NCBI GenBank assembly: GCA_039680175.1
Contig: JBDKTO010000043.1
Span: 1 to 64,000, forward strand
Direction: 5' to 3'
DNA: 64,000 bases
From: Veillonellales bacterium
Lineage (GTDB): Bacteria > Bacillota > Negativicutes > JAAYSF01
The notes below the pieces were generated by a model. That model worked only from the letters and a program-made list of their open reading frames with translations. It made no database searches and had not been told where the DNA came from. The position numbers and the translations under genes were made by a program. Within the stretch, counting starts at the first letter, position 1, and each line of letters starts with the position of its first letter. This document shows, in pieces, positions 9,992-19,708 of this stretch.

Positions 9992-10150
9992 TTTAAATTA
10001 CACTTCCTCATATTTATTAAATATTATAATATAATAAGCCACAAAATCTCAGTTTCACCCATCATCTCCCTTCCTGTGAAGCCACTGCGTCACAGAAAAT
10101 AACTACAGCCGCCTTTACCCGCCCCGCACCTCCTTTAACAATTACTTACG

Positions 10151-10190
10151 GCTAAGAAATAGTAAACCGGCTGAGCCGGCATTACTTAGC
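10151..10190 (-). other. Long imperfect hairpin in the lctP copy 2 leader
   Basis: The arms GCTAAG/CTTAGC, then AGTAA/TTACT, then CCGGC/GCCGG around a three-base loop form one stacked stem-loop about 160 bp before the permease start. No T run follows it on the minus strand, so it is not a plain terminator. It could be an RNA control element, a protein site or a decayed terminator. Confidence 0.4.
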
Positions 10191-10203
10191 AAGATGAATA
10201 CTA

Positions 10204-10269
10204 CTACCTAAAAAAATTTTTTCTAAATATCAAAATATTTTTATATCTATGTTTTTCTCCATCAAGCAT
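10204..10269 (-). CDS. Possible 21-residue leader peptide upstream of lctP copy 2
   Basis: ATG with an excellent AAGGAGGA site at 6-7 nt opens a 21-codon frame (starts MLDGEKHRYK, ends KNFFR, basic and aromatic). It stops 14 bp before the structured hairpin at 10151-10190. The order short ORF, hairpin, transporter is that of an attenuator, but no codon bias towards one amino acid points to a ligand. It has no recognisable homology and may be chance. Confidence 0.25.
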   Translation of the reverse strand: MLDGEKHRYKNILIFRKNFFR

Positions 10270-10385
10270 CAAATTCCTCCTTCATTTTACAGAAAATTTG
10301 CTTCACATAATATTTTCAGCACAATACCTATTGCATAATTCTCTATATTTTGAATTTATTTTTGCCAAGCACCCCGTACGTATAA

Positions 10386-10436
10386 AAGCTTCCTGCGAAA
10401 GGATAAAATCATACCCTTCCGCAGGAAGCTTGGAAT
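10386..10436 (-). terminator. Strong hairpin downstream of the polyprenyl synthase gene
   Basis: The arms AAGCTTCCTGCG(A)AAGG and CCTT(C)CGCAGGAAGCTT form a 16-17 bp stem with a 12-base loop, followed on the minus strand by TTTAT. It lies about 20 bp past the stop of the upstream gene, as expected for its terminator. Confidence 0.75.
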
Positions 10437-10454
10437 TGCATTGCCCCGAATCCA

Positions 10455-11420
10455 TTAATATTTACGAAGTCCGACAAAATCGGCAACTGCCAATAAAGAC
10501 TGCCGGGTATCATCCGTCAAGGCTTTAGGCAGCACCTGCCGTGCCTTCGCCAAATAATCCGCCACCCGGCTGTAGGAATATTCAACCGCTTCGGTTGCAT
10601 GAATAATGGTCAGACCCCGTTTCACCATATCTTCCGGCATGTCCCTGGTTATCAAAATATTACGCAATTCTTCTTTATCCGGGCTTTTCTCCAAGGCATA
10701 AATAACCGGTAAAGTAATAATTCCCTGACGCAAATCATTGCCGGCCGGCTTGCCAAGCTGCTCGGACGATGCCGTCACATCCAGGATATCATCGGTAATC
10801 TGAAACGCCATTCCAATATCATATCCATACTCCCGTACGGCCTGTACATTCTCCGCTGCTAAGCCGGCGGACAATCCTCCCAGTTCACAGCTGGCCGCAA
10901 TAAAATCAGCCGTCTTTTTGGCAATACGCACCAGATATTCCGGTTCCGACTGTCCCGGGTTAAAAGAATCCCGGTTTTGGATAATTTCCCCTTCGCACAT
11001 GGAGCAAATGACATCTGTCAGCACTTTGAGCCGAATACTGTCTACATGGGTTGCCACCAAAGAAAAAGCTTTGGCAAAAAGATAGTCGCCTGTAAGTACC
11101 GGCAGCTGATTATTCCATTGAGCATTCGCTGTCGGCCGGCCGCGACGGGTCATAGCGTTGTCAATGACATCATCATGTACCAGCGTAGCCATATGAATCA
11201 GTTCAATAGAGATGGCCATCGGCATAATATCGGCCAATGTCCCGTTCCCATCCCGGGCACAGATCAGATATAAAGCGGGACGCAGCCGTTTACCACCCGC
11301 TTGCACCAAATGATTACTAATATCGGTTATTAAATCTACCGGAGAGTGTATTACAGAAAGCAGTTCTTCTTCCAGCAATTCCAGATCACTTTGTACCGTA
11401 CTAAACATCTTTTTATTCAC
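10455..11420 (-). CDS. Polyprenyl (probably heptaprenyl/octaprenyl) diphosphate synthase
   Basis: Trans-isoprenyl diphosphate synthase that elongates farnesyl diphosphate with isopentenyl diphosphate to give the side chain of menaquinone. The product is 321 residues from a GTG start at 11420, chosen because TAGGTGAT lies 7 nt upstream; a TTG seven codons earlier is the alternative. The first Asp-rich motif is HDDVID (about residues 82-87) followed by RRGRPTAN; the second is DDILDVT near 210. GGKRLRPAL at about 43-51 is the substrate-binding loop. Chain length cannot be fixed from the motif region alone. It probably supplies the substrate of the UbiA-family enzyme at 2821-3666. Confidence 0.88.
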   Translation of the reverse strand: MNKKMFSTVQSDLELLEEELLSVIHSPVDLITDISNHLVQAGGKRLRPALYLICARDGNGTLADIMPMAISIELIHMATLVHDDVIDNAMTRRGRPTANAQWNNQLPVLTGDYLFAKAFSLVATHVDSIRLKVLTDVICSMCEGEIIQNRDSFNPGQSEPEYLVRIAKKTADFIAASCELGGLSAGLAAENVQAVREYGYDIGMAFQITDDILDVTASSEQLGKPAGNDLRQGIITLPVIYALEKSPDKEELRNILITRDMPEDMVKRGLTIIHATEAVEYSYSRVADYLAKARQVLPKALTDDTRQSLLAVADFVGLRKY

Positions 11421-11541
11421 TATCGTATCACCTACAAGCAAAGTCTGTTTCTATAATACACTATTTCCCTATTTAAAGTCTACCTATTTCTTTTTCTCCG
11501 TCCGGATTACGCGATCCGATCACACCATTTGACAGGAAAAT

Positions 11542-12039
11542 TTATATACTGCCCATATCCGCCTGGTTTTCCTCGCTGAAATAGCGCATGCTGGCTTTTT
11601 TCCATTCCCGGGTGCTGAACAGCATTATGTAGTCCTTTATGTTTGCAGCCTGAGCAAGCTCCGCCGCCATCATTTTACATTCCTGCCGGGTATGGGCATG
11701 CAGCATGATATAAAAATTATAGGGCCAGTCTGCCTGGGGCAACCGGGTATAGCAGTGAGTTACCGCCTCGCTGGCTATAAATAGTTCCCCGATTTCATCC
11801 CTCCGGCTTTCCGGTACAATCCAAGCGCAAAGGGCATTGGCAGCATAGCCGACAATACGATGGCGCAGTACCGCCCCCATTTTTCGCATCTTGCCTGTCT
11901 CACGATAAGATTTCAGGCGCCGCAGCAGCTCTGTTTCACTGATTCCCAGCCGCTCCGCCAATTCCCGGTAAGGTTCGGCCACAATCGGTAAATCAGCCTG
12001 CATAGCGGCAATAATTTTTTTATCCAATGCGTCTAACAT
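11542..12039 (-). CDS. ahbB: Siroheme decarboxylase subunit beta (AhbB, Lrp/AsnC fold)
   Basis: With AhbA it removes the two acetate carboxyl groups of siroheme to give 12,18-didecarboxysiroheme, the first committed step of siroheme-dependent heme synthesis. The 165-residue protein has an N-terminal winged helix (DKKIIAAMQADLPIVAEPYR) and an Lrp-like C-terminal domain with THCYTR and WPYNFYIMLHAH, a motif set of the NirD/NirL/AhbB group whose His and Tyr act on siroheme. It starts 18 bp after ahbA. Despite the Lrp-type fold it is expected to be an enzyme rather than a regulator. The radical SAM partners AhbC and AhbD are not in the window. Confidence 0.88.
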   Translation of the reverse strand: MLDALDKKIIAAMQADLPIVAEPYRELAERLGISETELLRRLKSYRETGKMRKMGAVLRHRIVGYAANALCAWIVPESRRDEIGELFIASEAVTHCYTRLPQADWPYNFYIMLHAHTRQECKMMAAELAQAANIKDYIMLFSTREWKKASMRYFSEENQADMGSI

Positions 12040-12057
12040 GACAAAACCTCGCTATCT

Positions 12058-12510
12058 TTACTGCAAGTTGAACCGGACACTCACTTTAAACTTCTTCGTT
12101 GCCGGTAAACTAATGAGCTTATCCACCCCGGTTAACCCTTTAATCCGGGCCAAAATTTTCTCCATAACAGCCTGGTTGGAGGCCAGCAGGGCAAACCATA
12201 AATTATAGAAGCCATCCCGCTCGTAGTTATGGGTAACGCCGCTGTACTGATTAATTGTCTCCGCTACCTCCCGCATATGTGCTGGTTGTACCCGCACCGC
12301 CACTAACGTACCGACATAGCCCAGCCGATCCGAATCAAAAAAAGGGCCGATGCGCCGGATATAGCCATGTGCTTTCAGATATTGCAGCCGTTCTATCACA
12401 TACGCTTCTTCAACCTGCAGCTGCTCTGCTAAAATAGCGAATGGCCGGCTGGCTATCGGCAGATCGGTTTGAATAATATTGAGCAATGCCTTGTCAAATA
12501 CAGTCAGCAT
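12058..12510 (-). CDS. ahbA: Siroheme decarboxylase subunit alpha (AhbA, Lrp/AsnC fold)
   Basis: A 150-residue partner of AhbB in the same operon. The N-terminal DKALLNIIQTDLPIASRPF helix-turn-helix and the IRRIGPFFDS turn lead to a C-terminal domain with VTHNYERDGFYNLWFALLA, the NirG/NirH/AhbA pattern. The pair forms the siroheme decarboxylase. The ATG follows GGAGTATGTT. It lies just downstream of the lonA-engB block, separated from it by a terminator, so it probably has its own promoter in the 70 bp between. Confidence 0.87.
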   Translation of the reverse strand: MLTVFDKALLNIIQTDLPIASRPFAILAEQLQVEEAYVIERLQYLKAHGYIRRIGPFFDSDRLGYVGTLVAVRVQPAHMREVAETINQYSGVTHNYERDGFYNLWFALLASNQAVMEKILARIKGLTGVDKLISLPATKKFKVSVRFNLQ

Positions 12511-12582
12511 AACATACTCCTCTTCCCTCGCTTATCGCAGCGTTTAAAAACAATGATGGTTACAAGTGACTCTTGCCCTTTC

Positions 12583-12611
12583 AAAAAGGAGGACAACCTG
12601 CGCGTCCTCCC
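12583..12611 (-). terminator. Intrinsic terminator after engB
   Basis: GGAGGAC / GTCCTCC hairpin with a nine-base loop, followed by TTTTTG on the minus strand, 12 bp past the engB stop. It closes the lon-engB transcript. Confidence 0.8.
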
Positions 12612-12622
12612 TAGCTTGTATT

Positions 12623-13228
12623 TTATTCTAACAAAAGATCGCCAATCGCGTCAAGTAAACGTAAGCGTCCTAACCCATTAACAGAAGAATAAGCCAGGAT
12701 ATCATCATCAGCCAGCTCTAATCCTGTTTTTATGCTCATTACCTGTTGTTTCAGCGCCGAACGGCTGATCTTATCGGATTTAGTCGCAATGACCTTTACG
12801 GGAAGGTGATTTTCCCTAAGCCAGCGATAGGTGTAGATATCGCTCTCCATAGGGGGATGCCGGATATCGATCAACTGGCAGATTAACTTTAGCCGGGGCG
12901 ATTGCAATAAATATTCTTCAATAAACTTCGCCCACTGCCGCCGACTGGCCTGACCGGCCCGGGCGTAGCCGTAACCGGGCAGATCCACAAAATAAAATTC
13001 CCGGCGCTCTTCGCTGCGCTTAACCGCCAGCCGGTAAAAATTAATCGTCTGGGTTTTCCCCGGTGTCCCGCTGGTTCGCGCCAATCCGTTATGCCGTGAT
13101 AGGGAATTGAGCAAGGAAGACTTCCCCACATTGGAACGGCCAATAAAGGCGATCTCAGGCAGATTCTCTGCCGGATACTGATCTGCCCGTACCGCAGATG
13201 CCATATATCTGGCATTCAGCACATTCAC
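12623..13228 (-). CDS. engB: Ribosome biogenesis GTP-binding protein YsxC/EngB
   Basis: Essential circularly conserved GTPase needed for assembly of the 50S subunit. The P-loop GRSNVGKSSLLN lies near residues 25-36, the switch region includes RTSGTPGKTQTINFY, DLPGYGYA is the G3 motif and TKSDK the G4 motif. The GTG at 13228 is chosen because GAGGAG lies 6 nt upstream and the protein then starts in register with the family (201 residues); a GTG six codons earlier overlaps the end of lonA by 8 bp. The gene follows lonA directly, the same order as in Bacillus (lonA-ysxC). Confidence 0.95.
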   Translation of the reverse strand: MNVLNARYMASAVRADQYPAENLPEIAFIGRSNVGKSSLLNSLSRHNGLARTSGTPGKTQTINFYRLAVKRSEERREFYFVDLPGYGYARAGQASRRQWAKFIEEYLLQSPRLKLICQLIDIRHPPMESDIYTYRWLRENHLPVKVIATKSDKISRSALKQQVMSIKTGLELADDDILAYSSVNGLGRLRLLDAIGDLLLE

Positions 13229-13238
13229 AGCACTCTCC

Positions 13239-15560
13239 TCAGACACTTTCCGTCACCAGGGCCCGATCCAGCACTTCGTCCATCTGCTCAACCAGAAAAA
13301 ATTCCATATGACGCTTGATATTAGCCGGGATATCGTCAATATCCCGCTTGTTTTCTTTCGGCAGAATAATTTTATTGATTCCCACCCGATGGGCGGCCAA
13401 TACTTTTTCCTTGATACCGCCGACCGGAAGCACCCTGCCCCGCAAAGTGATTTCACCGGTCATGGCAATATCGCTGCGAACCGGTTTGGCGGTTAGAGCT
13501 GAAACCATAGCCGTAGCCATGGTGATACCGGCAGACGGACCGTCTTTGGGAATCGCCCCTTCCGGCAGATGAATATGAATATCATTTTTTTCATAAAATT
13601 CTTCATCAATTCCCAGTTCTTTTACCCGGCTGCGAATGTAACTGAATCCGGCCTGAGCCGATTCCTTCATCACATCTCCCAGCTGCCCGGTAAGCATCAA
13701 TTTCCCTTTGCCCCGCATGATGGACACTTCGGTAGACAGCACTTCGCCGCCCACTTCCGTCCAGGCCAGTCCGGTAGTCACCCCCACCTGCTGATCCTGT
13801 TCCGCCTGAGTGTGGCGAAATTTAGGCGCACCGAGAAAGGTATGCAGATTCTGGGCAGTAATCTTCACACTGGTTTTTTTATGCTGAACAATCTGGCGGG
13901 CCACTTTGCGGCACAAATTGGCAATACTGCGTTCCAGACTGCGAACTCCGGCTTCACGGGTATAATCGGCAATGATTTTTTGCAACGTTCCTTCTGTAAA
14001 AACAATCTGCCTGTCATTCAATCCATGCTCCCGAGTCTGCTTGGCAATCAGGTAGCGCTGGGCAATCTGAACTTTTTCCTCTTCGGTATATCCGGGAATA
14101 CTGATAATTTCCATGCGGTCACGCAGCGGTCTGGGAATATTATGCATCACATTCGCAGTAACCACCCAAAGTACCCCGGACAAATCAAAGGGAAGTTCCA
14201 CATAATGATCACTAAACGTGTTATTCTGTTCCGGATCCAATACTTCCAATAAGGCGGAAGAAGGATCCCCACGGAAGTCGGCACTCATCTTGTCGACTTC
14301 GTCAAGCAAAAACACTGGGTTTTTTGATCCGGCATTCCGTATCCCCTGAATGATCCGCCCCGGCAATGCGCCGACATAAGTGCGACGGTGACCGCGTATC
14401 TCCGCTTCATCCCGTACCCCTCCCAAGGACACCCGGACAAAATTTCGTCCCATAGACCGGGCGATAGAACGGGCCAGAGAGGTTTTCCCCACTCCGGGCG
14501 GTCCCACCAGGCAGAGAATCGGCCCCTTCATTTTTGCCGTAAGTTTACGAATAGACAAGTATTCCAAAATCCGCTCTTTTACCTTTTCCAAGCCATAATG
14601 ATCATCGTCCAGGATGGTTTCAGCCACTCCCACATCCAGGTTATCGACAGTTTCTTTCGCCCATGGCAGCGCCAGGAGCCAGTCCAAATACGTGCGGATT
14701 ACCGCACTTTCTGCCGCCATAAGCGGCATTTTTTCCAGCCGGTCGATCTCTTTATTAATCTTTTCCGCCACTTCTTTGGAAAGTTCCCGTTCTTTCGCTT
14801 TGCTGCGATATTCTTCCACTTCCGTTGTCCGGTCGTCTTTATCTCCCAGTTCTTTTTGAATGGCTTTCAACTGTTCCCGCAAATAATATTCTTTTTGGGT
14901 TTTTTCCATTTGTTTGCGCACCCGCACATTGATCTTCTTCTCCAGTTCGAGAATTTCCATTTCCCGCCCCAGAATTTCGCATAATTTTTCCAATCTGTCT
15001 TTCACATCAATGGCATCCAGCAAGGCTTGCTTATCCTCGATTTTAAGGGCCAAATGACTGGCGATGAGATCGGTCAAACGCCCCGGTTCTTCTACAACGA
15101 CCACTGAAACCAATGTCTCCGGTGGGATTTTTTTACTCAGTTTCACCCATTGTTCAAACTGATGAATAGCTGTCCTGGTTAAGGCTTCAATTTCAGGAGT
15201 TTTTGCCCCTGTCTCGTCAAACTGATCAATTTCTGCCTTATAAAAGGGTTCCAGCGCAACGTAATCAACGATCTTGGCGCGATAGAGGCCTTCTACCAGC
15301 ACCCGGATGGTGCCGCCGGGAAGTTTTAACAGCTGTTTGATTTCAGCAACAGTTCCTACCTGAAAGATTTCGTCCTCCCCCGGCGCATCATTTTGCGCAT
15401 CTTTTTGCGCTGCCAGCATAATCAGCCGGTCATGAACCATCGCCTCCTCCAGCGCGCTAATGGATTTTTCCCTTCCCACATCAAGATGAATAATCATATA
15501 TGGAAATACTAAAATGCCTCTTAACGGCAGTAGTGGTATAGTGCGTTTGTTATTTGCCAT
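13239..15560 (-). CDS. lon: ATP-dependent protease La (LonA)
   Basis: Cytoplasmic homohexameric AAA+ protease of 773 residues that degrades misfolded and regulatory proteins. Domain order is the N-terminal LON substrate-binding domain (1-200, [15 protein letters not shown] at the start), a coiled-coil region (200-300), the AAA+ module with Walker [16 protein letters not shown] near 358 and Walker [10 protein letters not shown], and the protease domain. The catalytic serine lies in [14 protein letters not shown] and the lysine in [12 protein letters not shown]. The ATG follows AGGAGG. It sits between lonB and engB. Confidence 0.97.
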   Translation of the reverse strand: MANNKRTIPLLPLRGILVFPYMIIHLDVGREKSISALEEAMVHDRLIMLAAQKDAQNDAPGEDEIFQVGTVAEIKQLLKLPGGTIRVLVEGLYRAKIVDYVALEPFYKAEIDQFDETGAKTPEIEALTRTAIHQFEQWVKLSKKIPPETLVSVVVVEEPGRLTDLIASHLALKIEDKQALLDAIDVKDRLEKLCEILGREMEILELEKKINVRVRKQMEKTQKEYYLREQLKAIQKELGDKDDRTTEVEEYRSKAKERELSKEVAEKINKEIDRLEKMPLMAAESAVIRTYLDWLLALPWAKETVDNLDVGVAETILDDDHYGLEKVKERILEYLSIRKLTAKMKGPILCLVGPPGVGKTSLARSIARSMGRNFVRVSLGGVRDEAEIRGHRRTYVGALPGRIIQGIRNAGSKNPVFLLDEVDKMSADFRGDPSSALLEVLDPEQNNTFSDHYVELPFDLSGVLWVVTANVMHNIPRPLRDRMEIISIPGYTEEEKVQIAQRYLIAKQTREHGLNDRQIVFTEGTLQKIIADYTREAGVRSLERSIANLCRKVARQIVQHKKTSVKITAQNLHTFLGAPKFRHTQAEQDQQVGVTTGLAWTEVGGEVLSTEVSIMRGKGKLMLTGQLGDVMKESAQAGFSYIRSRVKELGIDEEFYEKNDIHIHLPEGAIPKDGPSAGITMATAMVSALTAKPVRSDIAMTGEITLRGRVLPVGGIKEKVLAAHRVGINKIILPKENKRDIDDIPANIKRHMEFFLVEQMDEVLDRALVTESV

Positions 15561-15667
15561 TCATTTACAGCCTCCTGTTTACCTGATCTGTTTCTATTTT
15601 CAGCTTCTACCATTATAAATATTCTTACACAATGTTCAAAATCCTTTTTACGCCGCTGTTTATACAG

Positions 15668-15749
15668 AAAAAAGGCGAGATCGTTCCCCGCCTGTCTCAT
15701 GCCAATAACTGCTGTTATTGGCATGAGCAGCATAACGCTCTCGCTTTTT
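15668..15749 (-). terminator. Two-tier hairpin terminator between lonB and lonA
   Basis: A perfect 14-bp inner stem (15696-15727, arms CTCATGCCAATAAC and its complement, four-base loop) is nested inside a second, imperfect stem whose arms are GCGAGAGCGTT and AACGATCTCGCC. On the minus strand the outer stem ends in TTTTTT. The simplest reading is the lonB terminator, but the nested stem is larger than a terminator needs. Confidence 0.7.
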
Positions 15750-15816
15750 AACCAGCTGATTTCATCTTGCTATTCCCGGAAAGCTAAAGAACCGCTGCCT
15801 CCCGCTATCAACTGTC

Positions 15817-17502
15817 TTACATCGTCACCCCGGCGGCCGCCAAAATATCGTTCTGATTTTTCACGACTTCCAGGTGGACTCCATCGCCCATTTTGAGTAA
15901 GGAATGCTGCAACGCCTCCTCAATGGTGTCAATCGGAATGACTTCGACATCCATCGTGCGATAATTTTCCTGCCAGTTCTCTCTGGGAATGAGTACCCGC
16001 TTAGCCCCCGCCTGCCTGGCCGCCGCTATCTTGGCATTTACACCACCGACAGGTTTTACCAGCCCTCGGATCGATAGTTCACCGGTCATGGCAATCTGAT
16101 TATCAATAGGGAGGCCGGAAACCGCAGAATAAACCGATACTGCAACCGTGATGCCGGCTGATGGTCCGTCAATGGGGCCGCTGCCGGGGAAATTGACGTG
16201 AATGTCATATTTATGCGGATCAATCCTAAACCGGTTGGACAAAACCGTCAGGACATTGTCCATTGAGCCCTTTGCCATGCTTTTGCGCCGCATAGTTCGC
16301 CCCGGCATGCCAATCTCTTCTTCATCAACTACCCCGGTAACCGTCAGTTTTCCAGTGCCATATGCATTGGCAGCAGCAGAAACTTCAACCTCCATAATGG
16401 TGCCGATATTGGCCCCATATACTGCCAGTCCATTGGCAAATCCCACCTGGGGCTTTGCTGAAATCTTTTTTTCGGGACGGGGATTATACTGGCCGAAATT
16501 CACTACCCATTCGATATCGGTGCCGGTAATCAACTGGCGGTGCTCATTCAGAACAATGCCGGCGGCAATCTGAATGATATTCACCGCATCCCGGCCATTG
16601 CCCGCATAGCTTTTAATTACCCCTACCGCACTGCTCTCTATAGTAAAATTTATTTTTTCTACCGCATTCATGGCGACAATGGCAATCTCCTCCGGCAGCA
16701 AGGGCCGGAAAAAAATTTCCACGCAACGGGAACGAATAGCCGGCGGTATGTCCTGGGGCATTCGGGTCGTTGCGCCTACCAACCGGAAATCAGCCGGTAA
16801 TCCGTTTTGAAACATATCATGAATATGGCTGGGAATGTTAGTATCTTCGCTGTTATAATAGGAACTTTCCAGAAATACCCGGCGATCTTCCAGAACTTTC
16901 AGCAGCTTATTCATCTGAATATGATGAAGTTCGCCGATCTCGTCAATAAACAGGAGCCCGCCATGAGCTTTTGTCACCGCCCCCGGTTTAGGTTGAGGAA
17001 TCCCCGCTATACCGAAAGAACCTGCCCCCTGATAAATCGGATCATGCACAGTCCCGATCAGCGGATCGGCAATACCCCGCTCATCAAACCGGGCTGTTGT
17101 GGCATCCATTTCAATAAACTTGGCAGCCTGCCCAAAGGGTGATAAGGGATTTCGTCGAGCTTCCGCCAAAATCAGACGGGCCGCCGCCGTTTTTCCGACT
17201 CCGGGAGGACCGTATATCAGCACATGCTGTGGATTGGGTCCGCAGAGGGCGGCACGCAGCGCTTTCAACCCTTCATCCTGCCCGATAATTTCGGCAAAGG
17301 ATCCTGGCCGGGTCTTTTCTGCCAATGGCTCCGTCAGGGAAATCTCCCGCAGTTTTTTCAACTTCTCCATTTCTTTTTGGGACTCTCGCTCCACCGCTAC
17401 CCGATTTCCTTGCTGGGACTTAAGGAGATTCCAGAAATACATGCCGATTACAACCGCAAAAAAGAACTGAATGACTGTAATAATATTAACAGCATAATCC
17501 AC
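15817..17502 (-). CDS. lonB: ATP-dependent protease LonB (membrane-anchored, spore-former type)
   Basis: Lon-type AAA+ protease lacking the N-terminal LON domain. An N-terminal hydrophobic helix (VIQFFFAVVIGMYFW) should anchor it in the membrane. Walker A is [14 protein letters not shown] (about 100 residues in), Walker B LLFIDEIGELH, the catalytic serine is in [17 protein letters not shown] and the lysine in GGVNAKIAAARQAG. From GTG at 17502 it has 561 residues, close to Bacillus LonB, which is made in the forespore under sigma-F. This start has AGGAGG 12 nt upstream; a longer frame to 17589 adds 29 residues that look untranslated. Its position between clpX and lonA matches the Bacillus gene order. 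Confidence 0.92.
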   Translation of the reverse strand: MDYAVNIITVIQFFFAVVIGMYFWNLLKSQQGNRVAVERESQKEMEKLKKLREISLTEPLAEKTRPGSFAEIIGQDEGLKALRAALCGPNPQHVLIYGPPGVGKTAAARLILAEARRNPLSPFGQAAKFIEMDATTARFDERGIADPLIGTVHDPIYQGAGSFGIAGIPQPKPGAVTKAHGGLLFIDEIGELHHIQMNKLLKVLEDRRVFLESSYYNSEDTNIPSHIHDMFQNGLPADFRLVGATTRMPQDIPPAIRSRCVEIFFRPLLPEEIAIVAMNAVEKINFTIESSAVGVIKSYAGNGRDAVNIIQIAAGIVLNEHRQLITGTDIEWVVNFGQYNPRPEKKISAKPQVGFANGLAVYGANIGTIMEVEVSAAANAYGTGKLTVTGVVDEEEIGMPGRTMRRKSMAKGSMDNVLTVLSNRFRIDPHKYDIHVNFPGSGPIDGPSAGITVAVSVYSAVSGLPIDNQIAMTGELSIRGLVKPVGGVNAKIAAARQAGAKRVLIPRENWQENYRTMDVEVIPIDTIEEALQHSLLKMGDGVHLEVVKNQNDILAAAGVTM

Positions 17503-17721
17503 TTCGCCGCGAATCCTCCTTTCCCCCGCTTCTTTTTCCCAGCCTGAATAGCCCGATGATACCTGAGAAATATGTATGCATAACGTCAATCGTGCTTTTC
17601 AGACATAAGAATTTGCTAATTTTAGTATAGGCAAAGGGTATGATTTTATCCTGGCAAAAACCGGAACTCAATTGCTTACATGGACATTTTAGAAGATTAT
17701 TTGCTATTTTTGACGAAAAAT

Positions 17722-17755
17722 AAAAAGCAGAAGAGTTTTTCTCTCCTCTGCTTTC
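17722..17755 (-). terminator. Intrinsic terminator after clpX
   Basis: AAAGCAGAAGAG / CTCCTCTGCTTT hairpin, followed on the minus strand by TTTTTATTTT, beginning 5 bp after the clpX stop. Confidence 0.85.
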
Positions 17756-17759
17756 TATT

Positions 17760-19022
17760 TTAAGCGGATTCTTCTTTTTTCTTACTTTTCCGATCCATAG
17801 TAACCAGTATTGGTTCTTCTTTACTCAAGACAACATCCCTGGTAACCGTACATTTGGCAACATCGGTACGGGAAGGCACTTCATACATCACATTGCGCAT
17901 AATGCCTTCAATAATAGCCCGTAACCCCCGGGCACCCGTATTACGCTTCAAGGCTTCATTGGCAATGGCCTTAAGGGCATCTTCCTTAAATTCCAGCTGA
18001 ACATTATCCAGCTCGAGAAATTTCTGATATTGCTTGATTAACGCATTTTTTGGTTCCAGCAGAATGCGGATCAATGCCGGTTCATCCAAAGCATCCAAAG
18101 TTACAACTACCGGCAGCCGACCGACAAATTCAGGAATCAAACCGAATTTCAATAAATCCTCCGGTAAAATCTTTCGTAGAATTTCACCGACGTTTTTCTT
18201 TTCTTTGCTGGGAATATCCGCACCAAATCCTAATGTCTTTTTGCCGGTACGTCCGCTAATGATCTTATCAATTCCATCAAAAGCGCCGCCGCAAATAAAC
18301 AATATATTCGTGGTATCAATTTGAATGAATTCCTGATGGGGATGCTTGCGTCCTCCCTGAGGCGGCACACTGGCTACCGTTCCTTCAAGAATCTTCAGCA
18401 GCGCCTGCTGGACTCCCTCACCGGATACATCCCGGGTAATGGATGGATTTTCCGACTTACGGGCAATCTTGTCGATTTCATCAATATAGACAATGCCTTT
18501 TTCTGCCTTCTCCACATCGTAATCGGCAGCCTGGATTAACTTCAGCAGAATATTTTCAACATCTTCGCCCACATACCCGGCTTCCGTAAGGGAAGTGGCA
18601 TCGGCAATGGCAAAAGGAACATTTAAAATTTTCGCCAAAGTTTGAGCCAGCAGTGTTTTGCCGCTGCCGGTCGGTCCCAGCATAACAATATTAGACTTTT
18701 GGAGCTCGACATCGTCCATTTTATTAGCCATGTTAATCCGTTTATAATGATTATATACTGCCACTGACAACGTCTTTTTAGCTTCTTCCTGACCGATGAC
18801 ATACTGGTCAAGAATATCCTTAATTTCCTTTGGCTTTAAAACGTCGCGGAGTTCTACGTCAATATCCTCGCTTAATTCTTCTTCAATAATTTCATTGCAC
18901 AGCTCAATGCATTCATCGCAAATATATACTCCCGGCCCGGCAACCAGTTTTTTCACCTGTTCCTGCAGTTTGCCGCAAAAGGAGCATTTCAGTTGTCCCT
19001 TATCGTCCCCAAACTTCAACAT
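17760..19022 (-). CDS. clpX: ClpXP protease ATPase subunit ClpX
   Basis: AAA+ unfoldase that feeds substrates to ClpP. The N-terminal zinc-binding domain has C13-x2-C16 and C35-x2-C38 (CSFCGK and CDEC), Walker A is GPTGSGKT at 116-123, Walker B is [10 protein letters not shown], and the ClpP-docking IGF-type loop falls near [11 protein letters not shown]. Length 420 residues is standard. The ATG follows GAGAGGTGATAC. It starts 12 bp after the clpP stop, so clpP and clpX are co-transcribed. Confidence 0.97.
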   Translation of the reverse strand: MLKFGDDKGQLKCSFCGKLQEQVKKLVAGPGVYICDECIELCNEIIEEELSEDIDVELRDVLKPKEIKDILDQYVIGQEEAKKTLSVAVYNHYKRINMANKMDDVELQKSNIVMLGPTGSGKTLLAQTLAKILNVPFAIADATSLTEAGYVGEDVENILLKLIQAADYDVEKAEKGIVYIDEIDKIARKSENPSITRDVSGEGVQQALLKILEGTVASVPPQGGRKHPHQEFIQIDTTNILFICGGAFDGIDKIISGRTGKKTLGFGADIPSKEKKNVGEILRKILPEDLLKFGLIPEFVGRLPVVVTLDALDEPALIRILLEPKNALIKQYQKFLELDNVQLEFKEDALKAIANEALKRNTGARGLRAIIEGIMRNVMYEVPSRTDVAKCTVTRDVVLSKEEPILVTMDRKSKKKEESA

Positions 19023-19034
19023 TGTATCACCTCT

Positions 19035-19640
19035 CTATTTGGGAGTTTCCTTACTGCGTTCACCCCGAACAACCACCGAATCAATAATGCCATATTCTTT
19101 GGCCTGCTCGCTGGACATAAAGAAATCCCGCTCGGTATCGCGCTGAATTGTTTCCAAAGGCTGACCGGTATGGCGAATCAATATCTCATTGCCCACTTCC
19201 CTCAGTCGCAGAATTTCCCGGGCATGAATCTCAATATCGGTAGCCTGCCCCTGAGCCCCGCCCAAAGGCTGATGAATCATAATCCGTGCATAAGGAAGAG
19301 CATAGCGCTTCCCCTTTGCTCCGGCAGTCAGCAAAAGTGCACCCATGCTGGCCGCCAGCCCCAGACAAATAGTAGAAACATCAGGTTTAATATACTGCAT
19401 CGTATCATAAATAGCAAGTCCTGCTGTCACTACGCCTCCCGGACTATTGATATACAAATGGATATCCTTATCCGGATCTTCCGATTCCAAAAACAGCAAC
19501 TGGGCGATCACCAAGTTTGCTACCGTATCATCAATGGGTCCTCCAATAAAAACAATACGATCCTTCAGCAGCCGCGAGTATATGTCATATGCCCGCTCTC
19601 CCCGGTTGGATTGCTCAACAACGATTGGTACAAAACTCAT
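19035..19640 (-). CDS. clpP: ATP-dependent Clp protease proteolytic subunit ClpP
   Basis: Serine protease forming the tetradecameric chamber of ClpXP. With the ATG at 19640 (GAGGTG site, 6 nt) the protein is 201 residues and the catalytic triad falls at S98 (GLAASMGA), H123 (MIHQPLGG) and D172 (DTERDFF). A GTG three codons earlier would overlap the ribosome binding site. It lies between tig and clpX. Confidence 0.97.
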   Translation of the reverse strand: MSFVPIVVEQSNRGERAYDIYSRLLKDRIVFIGGPIDDTVANLVIAQLLFLESEDPDKDIHLYINSPGGVVTAGLAIYDTMQYIKPDVSTICLGLAASMGALLLTAGAKGKRYALPYARIMIHQPLGGAQGQATDIEIHAREILRLREVGNEILIRHTGQPLETIQRDTERDFFMSSEQAKEYGIIDSVVVRGERSKETPK

Positions 19641-19708
19641 GAAAAACACCTCGGTTCTTTTTTATAAGCAAAGCAGAACACAGGAACAGGGATCCACTCT
19701 ATATCAGC

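Noticed and set aside
11421-11541. Hairpin CGGAT/ATCCG after ahbB considered as a terminator
   Set aside because: Only 5-6 bp and no T run on the minus strand.
13569-14984. Plus-strand frames of 198-227 codons opposite lonA
   Set aside because: Shadows of the Lon coding sequence, without a ribosome site or family match.
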